Below, one piece after another: positions 10,098 to 16,492 of a stretch of 16,492 bases of DNA; positions within the stretch are counted from its first letter, which is position 1, and the number at the start of each line of letters is the position of its first letter. The notes under the pieces are model-generated. The model was not told the DNA's origin. It saw only the letters and a list, made by a program, of their open reading frames with translations, and did no database searches. This stretch comes from Trachelipus rathkii (taxonomy: Eukaryota > Arthropoda > Malacostraca > Isopoda > Trachelipodidae): assembly GCA_015478945.1 (NCBI GenBank), contig JABUQX010078652.1:1-16492 (forward strand), given 5' to 3'. The position numbers were made by a program, and so were the translations under genes.

Positions 10098-10476
10098 GAT
10101 GAGTTTAATCTGAGTCGGATATTTTATAATCAAATGAGAGTGACTGGGATGCATTGGGCATTTTTTGGCGGTGGTTCCATAGGTATTGCCTGGGAGGAAG
10201 TATGGAAAATTGGAGGGAGGTGAGTTAATTCAGTAAGAAAGGGATTCGTCGAAATACGAAATAAAGAAGATACTTCTAGACTGCATCACGGCCTCAAGAA
10301 CCTCGGAGCAACCCAACCTTGTGGAAAACCACAGAGGAACATTATCGCAATCGGATGGACGCGTATCCCTTTCTTTAAGTTGTTAAGACTCAGAGAGAGG
10401 AAATAAACTTCACACACTTCTATTATGAGAAATTACAATTCATTAGACATAAAGTGAAGTTAGAAGTGTTGAAGAA
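10098..10476. other. Unrecognised segment with an imperfect inverted repeat
   Basis: Mixed composition without a supportable gene. Near its right end, cttcacacacttct (10408-10421) is nearly the reverse complement of agaagtgttgaag (10462-10474), with one extra base in the left arm and a 40-nt loop. The inverted repeat directly adjoins the 3' side of the minus-strand SINE. Confidence 0.45.
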
Positions 10477-10665
10477 TTGAGCCCTGAGGGCCTTCAGCTC
10501 AGGGAGATCATATTTATCCCTTTTCGCATCTTACGAGGCATAGACCTTATCCTAAAGAGGGGAACTTCTTTAGGTAATTGCCACCCAGGATCCGAATGGC
10601 GGATCAAACCCGGGTCCTTGCGACTCTGTCGATCTAAAATCAGGATTGAGCCACGTAACCGGCAT
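10477..10665 (-). mobile_element. tRNA-derived SINE with Pol III A and B boxes
   Basis: Read on the minus strand, tggctcaatcctg (10653-10641) matches an A-box pattern. ggtttgatcc (10610-10601) differs from the B-box consensus GGTTCGANNCC by one base in its conserved part. They are 30 bases apart, as in tRNA genes. The flanking phrase aaggacccgggtttgatcc is typical of a tRNA T-arm region. Beyond the tRNA-like head is a body of about 120 bp ending in a GC-rich hairpin: ccctgag (10482-10488) pairs with ctcaggg (10498-10504). No clear A-rich tail or target-site duplication is visible. The tRNA of origin cannot be named. An 81-codon plus-strand frame (10477-10722) across it is an antisense artefact. 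Confidence 0.65.
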
Positions 10666-10756
10666 TTAAGGTGGGAATTAAAAGCTAAGTTTCAGAGAAG
10701 GGGTTCAGTTAGACGTGAGTGAGTAGTGTACCATGTCGCTTTTAAATTAAGGCTAA

Positions 10757-11014
10757 AACTGCCACAGGTACGCTGGTTTTAGACTATATAGTATAGAGCA
10801 AGATTTTTTATCGCAGCGTACAAGGTTTCTACAAACTTTCCCTACAATAACTTGCCTATCCGACAGTCCCGAACAAGACATGTCAGTAAAAAAAAACATA
10901 CTGGCTGTGATTAGGACAGGTTCCATTTTATTTGAGAAGTCAATCTTACCCATTTCTATTTTACTATGGGGTGGGGAAATGCTCAGAAGGGTTTCTAATT
11001 TTTATAAATTATAG
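10757..11014 (+). pseudogene. Open frame with faint LINE reverse-transcriptase resemblance
   Basis: The plus-strand frame is open for 85 codons, from just after a TAA at 10754 to TAG at 11012; the only internal ATG is at 10880. Near the end it reads LFEKSILPISILLWGGEM. This faintly resembles the segment FDxLVxPILLYGSEVWG found after the catalytic region in many non-LTR reverse transcriptases, with the central YG replaced by WG. No catalytic motif is present, and flanking sequence does not extend the similarity. A minus-strand frame of 66 codons (10753-10953) overlaps it. It may be a transposon fossil, or an open frame by chance. Confidence 0.22.
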
Positions 11015-11125
11015 ACTTCCCTTTTTTAATTCTGCATCTTCCCAATATGTTCACTTTTAATTCATAAAGATGGTGAAAGTAGTTAGAAGATATTAGATGA
11101 GCAGCCGTTGAACCATGGCAAAACG

Positions 11126-11885
11126 GGCCTCTTCTCATCTCCTCCTTTTCTCCTCTACTCTCTCTCCCCTTCATCCTCAGTCATCATTCACTCCTTTTTT
11201 TTCTCAATCTTTCATCCTTTCCTTCCCCTCATTCTTCTTCCTCTCATTTCATTCTTCTCTCCTCTCCTGTCTCATCCAAACCTAACATGCTCCACTCTCC
11301 TCTCTTATTTCAATTATCCCTCTCTGGTCTTCGTCCTCTCTGCTCTTCTTGCGTTCTCTCTCCTCTCTCAAGTCTTCCTCTCTCTCTCTCTTCTCTTCTC
11401 CTTCTCTCCCATTCAGTTCTCATTCTCTTCTCTCCCACATTCTTCCCCCTCTCCTCTCCCTCCTCTCCTTTCCTCTCTCTCTTCTCTCTCTCTCTCCGTC
11501 TCCTCTCTCTCTTTCTCTCTTCCTTCTCTCCAATCTCTTCTTCTCCTTCTGCTTCTCTGCTCCTCCTCTCTCTAACCGTCGTCTCTCTGTCTCTCTCTCC
11601 TCTCTCTCTCCTCTCTCTCTCCTCTCTCTCTCTTCCTCTCTCTCTCTCTTCTTCTCTCATCCTCTCCTTCTCCCCCCTCTAATCTGTTCCCATTTTTCTC
11701 TCTCAATTCCTCACTCCGCTATTATCATCCATATTACACGTCGATCACCCTAACTTCTCCTCTTTCATTCCTCTCGGCTCCTCTTCCTCTCGTCTCTTCT
11801 GTTCTCTCGTCTCTCCTCTCTCTCACCCCTCGCAGCCTCTGTTCCCCCTAGCCCCACTCTCTCCCGACCGGTACCAGTCTCGTTC
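11126..11885. repeat. Polypyrimidine (CT-rich) tract of ~760 bp
   Basis: The plus strand is overwhelmingly C and T, with (TC)n and (TCTCC)n-like words densest at 11360-11690, and purines occurring mainly singly. Three plus-strand frames and one minus-strand frame stay open through it. They encode only Ser/Leu/Phe/Pro or Arg/Glu-rich strings, which is exactly what a CT repeat gives, so none is called. Such homopurine-homopyrimidine tracts can form intramolecular triplex (H-DNA) and often hamper polymerases. Those are general properties, not shown here. Confidence 0.95.
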
Positions 11886-12030
11886 CCCTCACAATCATTC
11901 AAAGCTTCACTCTACCAATCCCATCTCCAAACCATTCATTCACTCCGAGTTTACTCAAAAAATCGCATTGCTCTTCAAAATCGTACGCTCAGAATGGACC
12001 ATATTCACAACTACAACATGCTTTGACACT

Positions 12031-12073
12031 TTTAATAATAATTCAATAATAATAATCAATATAATAATAATAG

Positions 12074-12115
<42 letters not shown>

Positions 12116-12122
12116 TAATAAA
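12031..12122. repeat. (AAT)n trinucleotide microsatellite
   Basis: Imperfect (aat)n, with the cleanest stretch at about 12074-12114. It underlies an Asn/Ile-rich 61-codon frame (11968-12153) that is not called as a gene. Confidence 0.95.
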
Positions 12123-12830
12123 TTTTCTGTTTTCCTCAATATCTCTTATCTAACTTTGAGAACAAAATAATAAAAGCAACAACAATAATACATGTTCAAC
12201 ACTAGACTTCTCAATCATCCTTCGGTTATTACACAGATTTTTTAAATGATTCCTCACTCAGTTCACAACCATTCGACCACTCTTCATCCAAACCCAAATG
12301 TTGCTAACATTTCGACTTCTCCTCATTTCTGCGACCTTTATTGGGATGCCGTTTTGTCAAATTTCTCTCATTTTTTATTTATCCTCTTGGTAATCAGCAA
12401 ACTTTGTTTCATTGTCTTTGGAAAAAGATCTGAAAAATTAAATTAAATCAGGATGTATACGTAATCCACTAAAGGGATGTCTAAAACATCACAAATATTC
12501 AAAGCAATTGTGCTAAAGCATCCCACGAAAAGCCAAGCAATCCTCAATTTAAAGATCAATCAACACTGAACAGTCCCTTCTTCTCCCAGGTCAAATAGTA
12601 TCGCGATGAATCTTAGATGTATCTTTTGGAGCTTGATATCTGATTGGACTTACTATAAACAATCTTTTATGGAAGATCTGAATACTAGATGAAAATTGTA
12701 TCTATGGCACAGATTTTCCTCAATCTTATAAAAATTAGAAAATACAGCAATACATCCCTCAGTATCTCAGCCAATATTAAAACATTTAAATTAATAATTT
12801 AATAGTCTCCGTTTAGTTCTATTCCTTTCT
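12123..12830. other. Unrecognised segment
   Basis: AT-leaning, non-tandem sequence. A 66-codon plus-strand frame (12246-12446) ends in a hydrophobic stretch (HFLFILLVISKLCFIVF), but nothing else supports it: there is no recognisable family and no neighbouring exon. No RNA gene or element end was recognised. Confidence 0.35.
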
Positions 12831-12989
12831 TCATTTCTGCCCTTTTAATTCGTCTCCTCCAGACTGGAGTATAGCTTGTGCGTGACATGCCCATCAGAAA
12901 GACAGCAGTGAAGAATATCGACTTACCAAAGTCGAAATTGAACAGCCCACCGTGCCTCTACCGCCTCTGTAACATTAATTAGTAAGAAT
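12831..12989. other. Unrecognised flank of the second LINE remnant
   Basis: Sequence next to the recognisable remnant, on the side that would be 3' for a minus-strand element. It may be part of the element's 3' end, but no tail, target-site duplication or clear match to the flank of copy 1 is visible. Confidence 0.25.
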
Positions 12990-13510
12990 CGTCGCAGTCA
13001 GAAATCATCCCTAGAGCTCAGCAGGACTGCGACGTATCCCCCATATGATTAACTCGTTCAAGTTGGTGCTCATCACCCCTGAGCCCCGGTTGGCGCCAAA
13101 AACCATACCCCCTCACAAAATCCAGCCATTCACACATTCTCTCCTACATGCACCTTTCTTCTCGACCTCTGCCTCAAACACCATATTCTCTCCTTCAGAC
13201 ATGTCGGTTCTATCCCCCTGACCTCAATCGCACCTCTTTCTTCGTCTCTCCAGCCGGTCGGCTTTTCCCAACACACTCCCACTATGCACGCTTAACAACC
13301 GATTATCTTCCGTATTTTCACAATGACCAAACCATCTCAACATACTTCATTCATTTTCTCTTGTTTACCCCTTCTTCACACCACATCACTACTCTCCTAT
13401 AAGTTCATCGTCCCTCATTTTAAAATCAATTCTTTCGAACACCTAACGCATGCCCTAAGCATTGTCTCCATCTGAAAACATTGAACTTTAGATCTATACT
13501 TCTTAGTTCC
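12990..13510 (-). mobile_element. Decayed non-LTR retrotransposon fragment, reverse-transcriptase C-terminal end (copy 2)
   Basis: On the minus strand, 13343-13227 is open for 39 codons to a TGA at 13226-13224. It begins MLRWFGHCENTEDNRLL and continues to a basic ERRRKRCD. This corresponds to the LRWFGHVERMEDNRL motif followed by an Arg/Lys-rich linker, as found near the C-terminus of many invertebrate LINE ORF2 proteins. Upstream, about 13480-13420, SKVQCFQMETMLRACV resembles the preceding helix (KVNAVEMxxLRSMCGV-type) in such proteins. Stops and frameshifts occur elsewhere. It is related to copy 1 at 7240-7860 in the same orientation, but diverged, so two old insertions are more likely than a recent local duplication. 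Confidence 0.7.
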
Positions 13511-13709
13511 ACGATGAGAACCCATGTATTATTAAATACCCCAAATCAAAAATAGGATTTATATCAGTTTGATTAACCCAAATTATTCAATTACTATTTA
13601 TAGTTTGGTACCCGGTGAGCCTTTAGAATCACATGATGCCTCAAGTTAAAAACTAATATGTTAAATCAAACTTTGTTTATAGCCAATTAATATTCATAAA
13701 TACTAGACT
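13511..13709. other. Unrecognised AT-leaning spacer
   Basis: Non-repetitive sequence between LINE copy 2 and the next TA block. No frame, RNA gene or element end recognised. Confidence 0.35.
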
Positions 13710-13769
13710 AATATATATATACTGTATATAATATATAATATAATATATATTATCTATATTATATTATAA

Positions 13770-13803
<34 letters not shown>

Positions 13804-13855
13804 TATCTCTCATTATATATATATATAGTATATTATATAATATATATAAATATCA
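13710..13855. repeat. TA dinucleotide block
   Basis: Imperfect (TA)n with aatat and ttata interruptions. It forms the left border of the paired tRNA-like units. Confidence 0.9.
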
Positions 13856-13860
13856 GAAGA

Positions 13861-13955
13861 ACATATATCATTGGGAGGTAAAGAATTCTGCTTCCTGGGA
13901 ATGAACCTACCACATGTTGGCGAATGAGGATAATACCCAATCTTTATATCCCACT
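13861..13955 (-). mobile_element. tRNA-like (SINE-related) unit, copy 1
   Basis: On the minus strand, ggttcattccc (13907-13897) resembles a B box with one change from GGTTCAATCCC. The A-box side (about 13955-13940) is corrupted. The unit matches 14141-14232 in order: catatat, then ttgggaggtaaagaatt, then ctgggaatgaacc, then tgttggcgaatgagga, then aacccatgcttta. The shared sequence extends beyond the tRNA-like part, so both are copies of one dispersed element rather than tRNA genes. Confidence 0.55.
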
Positions 13956-14140
13956 CGACTCATCTCCAACCGCCAAAAAAATTGGATTCAAGAATAGTAA
14001 ATTAAAGCAACCGTCCTCCCATCCAGGGACATCACCAGGTGTCAGCCTGTTCCTTCTCCTCAATTCTTTATATTTGTTAGATGGTCAAATATGCATATTA
14101 ATCGCAATTAGATAAGCTATTAGTAAATAAAGGAAAGAAA
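13956..14140. other. Segment between the two tRNA-like units
   Basis: About 185 bases with no match to the flanking units that I can see. A 63-codon plus-strand frame (13924-14115) runs from copy 1 into it and is not supported. It may be the 5' body or a separate insertion. Confidence 0.35.
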
Positions 14141-14232
14141 CATATATTGGGAAGGTAAAGAATTACTGCCTTCTCCTGGGATTGAACCACTGTATGTTGC
14201 GAATGAGGAAATAACCCATGCTTTACCACTAT
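14141..14232 (-). mobile_element. tRNA-like (SINE-related) unit, copy 2
   Basis: On the minus strand, tagtggtaaagcatg (14232-14218) is a good A box and ggttcaatccc (14188-14178) is a good B box, 29 bases apart. This is the Pol III internal promoter arrangement of a tRNA or tRNA-derived SINE. The predicted arms do not pair into a convincing cloverleaf, and sequence past the T-arm matches copy 1. A SINE head is therefore favoured over a functional tRNA. The A-box end lies directly against the (TA)n block at 14230. Confidence 0.6.
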
Positions 14233-14264
14233 ATACTGTATATATATATATATATATATATATA

Positions 14265-14328
<64 letters not shown>

Positions 14329-14357
14329 TATATATATTGTATATATATATTATATAT
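14230..14357. repeat. (TA)n microsatellite
   Basis: Long (TA)n with one tagta interruption near 14264 and ata/ttg breaks at the right end. It sits between two tRNA-like elements. Confidence 0.95.
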
Positions 14358-14371
14358 TTTATTCTTGTAAA

Positions 14372-14430
14372 TCAGTTGGATATGCAAGTTCTTGCACAAT
14401 AGAGGTTAGTAGTTTGCATCTCGATCCCAT
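14372..14430 (+). mobile_element. tRNA-like sequence, probable SINE head
   Basis: tcagttggatatg (14372-14384) resembles an A box, and gtttgcatctc (14412-14422) is a weakened B box (compare GGTTCGAATCC). They are separated by 27 bases. The arms do not form a clean cloverleaf and no CCA-side stem is visible. It differs in sequence and strand from the pair at 13861-14232. Any element body would extend to the right, but its end is not visible. Confidence 0.35.
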
Positions 14431-14869
14431 ACAAACACATTGCTATATGCAAACCTTGGTTGGAATCTTGCCTAAAGTTACATGAATGAATATGAAAAAG
14501 AGAAGATTTTCTGTAATTAATTTAGCTTGTGACAAGGTATATTTAAACACTAATCTTAATACTCACACATCACTGAAACATGGCCAATATTATACAACAG
14601 AAATTCTTTCATAAAATATACAAAAATCATAGGCTATTCTCCACATTCATTTCTTGTGCAAAAAGTCCAGTCATCCGAATTCAGCCCATGCTCATGCACA
14701 TGGTGGCTAGAATATTCTGAAGATTTGAGCTGAAAGAGTATTTATCAAAGTCAAATAACATGTGTAATTCTAATTACTTCATCAGGAAAACACAACTCAA
14801 TCTCCCCAGACTATATATATAACCTACTTAATACATTGTGGAACAGGTTCAGCGGCTATAAATTTAAAC
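14431..14869. other. Unrecognised AT-leaning segment
   Basis: No long frame, tandem repeat or element terminus recognised. It may include the body of the plus-strand tRNA-like element at its left end. Confidence 0.35.
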
Positions 14870-14996
14870 TTATATATTATACTATATAGTATATATATAT
14901 ATAGTATATATATATATATTATATATAACTATATATATATAATTATAGCTATATATATATATATAATTATCATATATATATATAGTATATAATTTA
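14870..14996. repeat. TA dinucleotide block
   Basis: Imperfect (TA)n with repeated tagtata and aattata interruptions. Confidence 0.9.
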
Positions 14997-15813
<817 letters not shown>

Positions 15814-15819
15814 TGTAAC

Positions 15820-15897
15820 CTGAGAACTTTCTTGATAACAGTAATTTTCTGGATCTAATTCTTCTTCTTTAATTTTAATTTCAGATTTTATATCCAT
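15820..15897 (-). CDS. Candidate first coding exon of a Lys/Glu-rich (zinc-finger-like) protein
   Basis: On the minus strand an ATG at 15897 opens 26 codons beginning [20 protein letters not shown]. The ATG has A at -3 and G at +4, a good animal start context, and an in-frame TAA lies six bases upstream, so no earlier start is possible. Acidic/lysine N-termini of the form IKxEIKxEEExLDPE are familiar at the start of arthropod C2H2 zinc-finger proteins; that is resemblance from memory, not a search. After codon 26, CAG is followed by GTTACA, a possible though weak donor in phase 0. Then comes (TA)n, so the Ile-Tyr tail of the open frame is taken as intron. No further exon or finger motif was found downstream. 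It could also be a retrotransposed or chance fragment. Confidence 0.35.
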
Positions 15898-16492
15898 TTT
15901 TTATTTATTTTAACAGAAATATATTTCTGAAAACAGAATAAAAATATTTCCTACAAAATTTGCATCAAAATCTATTACAGTCTTCAAGAATAAATGTGTT
16001 AAATATGTTCACAATTTCCTAATTCTTGTGGAACACTTCTTATTTCTCCTCCATTGAAATTATAAAGACAAAAGTTTTATAAACTCAAAATTCAAATAAC
16101 TAAATATTTCACTCTAAAAAGAAATTTCAATACTCCATTCATGAGTACAGGTAATTTTACTATTTCCCTGTATATTATTTATTTATTTATTTATACATGG
16201 TCGTGGCATGGCCTTTAACATCGGCCCCACTTAACAAATATTTTTATTTACCTTACCTTGTTACCTTGTTGAATTTTCCGTGTTCCTCATCAACTAGGAT
16301 ATTGGCATGTGCAAAATTATTTTAATTTTATTCATTCACATATAGAGGAAAAAAAAATAAAAAAAATTCACTATATCAAAACAAACACTGCACTTTTATA
16401 TAGTGGAGAATACTTGACACTCCCTCAAAAAATGAAGAATATAATTTCCAGGAAACAAAGATGGAAACATCACAGTAAACAATAAAAGGAAA
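15898..16492. other. AT-rich segment, upstream of the candidate exon
   Basis: Strongly AT-rich with no notable frame. If the minus-strand exon is real, this would be its 5' untranslated and promoter side, but I see no TATA or initiator arrangement that stands out in such composition. The only structured feature is the TTTA tract. Confidence 0.35.
16175..16194. repeat. (TTTA)n tract with adjoining GC-rich word
   Basis: Five copies of a ttta tetranucleotide precede catggtcgtggcatggcc (about 16195-16212), a locally GC-rich stretch in very AT-rich surroundings. A tetranucleotide tail beside a distinct sequence edge is how some non-LTR elements end; here the element would be on the minus strand. 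Nothing else supports that. Confidence 0.5.

Noticed and set aside
9870..10223. 94- and 105-codon frames on opposite strands
   Set aside because: Both run through (GT)n and consist of Cys/Val or His/Thr repeats.
10477..10722. 81-codon plus-strand frame
   Set aside because: Antisense to the tRNA-derived SINE; no protein features.
11108..11753. Four long overlapping frames (116-155 codons) on both strands
   Set aside because: They lie in the CT-rich tract and encode only Ser/Leu/Phe/Pro or Arg/Glu low-complexity strings; several frames open at once is what such a repeat produces.
12246..12446. 66-codon frame with a hydrophobic C-terminal stretch
   Set aside because: Could encode a membrane segment, but AT-rich DNA often gives Phe/Leu/Ile runs and nothing else supports a gene.
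13148..13402. 84-codon plus-strand frame
   Set aside because: Antisense to LINE copy 2, which carries the RWFG motif on the other strand.
14178..14232. Functional tRNA gene
   Set aside because: A and B boxes are present, but the arms do not pair convincingly and similarity to copy 1 continues beyond the tRNA-like part.

Overview
The window looks like a stretch of repeat-rich nuclear DNA from a eukaryote, most likely an invertebrate animal. It has no operons, ribosome binding sites, dense coding or other prokaryotic signals. It does have a long AT-rich satellite array, many microsatellites, tRNA-derived elements and decayed LINE reverse-transcriptase tails. One short Lys/Glu-rich candidate exon resembles the N-termini of arthropod zinc-finger proteins. 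The mix of long (TA)n, (GT)n, (CT)n and (AAT)n tracts would fit an arthropod, perhaps a decapod crustacean. That placement is inference and only weakly supported.

Layout. 1-6375: AT-rich satellite of about 187-bp monomers in three classes (A, B, C), giving a higher-order unit of about 560 bp. Two B subtypes hint at a further period of about 1.68 kb. The first ~830 bases are a strongly decayed part of the same array, and the array runs off the left edge. 6375-6540: short unrecognised spacer. 6540-7020: TA/ATT simple sequence. 7240-7860: minus-strand remnant of a non-LTR retrotransposon (C-terminal end of the reverse-transcriptase ORF). 7890-8040: TA block. 8140-8326: dispersed GGAGTC-type minisatellite. 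8330-9000: unrecognised sequence. 9000-9180: TA-rich. 9200-9330: GCATCC-type minisatellite. 9390-9580: AT-rich. 9580-9960: unrecognised. 9963-10097: (GT)n then (GA)n. 10100-10480: unrecognised, with one inverted repeat. 10477-10665: minus-strand tRNA-derived SINE. 10757-11014: open frame with faint reverse-transcriptase resemblance. 11126-11885: polypyrimidine (CT-rich) tract of about 760 bp. 12031-12122: (AAT)n. 12123-12830: unrecognised. 12990-13510: second minus-strand LINE remnant, related to the first. 13710-14360: two related tRNA-like units bracketed by TA blocks. 14372-14430: plus-strand tRNA-like sequence. 14870-14996: TA block. 14997-15630: unrecognised AT-rich sequence. 15634-15810: uninterrupted (TA)n of 177 bp. 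15820-15897: candidate first coding exon on the minus strand. 15898-16492: AT-rich, with a (TTTA)n tract.

The genes do not work together in any visible way; apart from the possible exon, no protein-coding gene is supported. The most notable structure is the satellite: nested periodicity, monomers near nucleosome-repeat length, and a possible dyad at a fixed monomer position. All three are features reported for centromeric or pericentromeric satellites. Many single-base indels between copies mean that base-level errors in the assembly must be excluded before fine detail is trusted.
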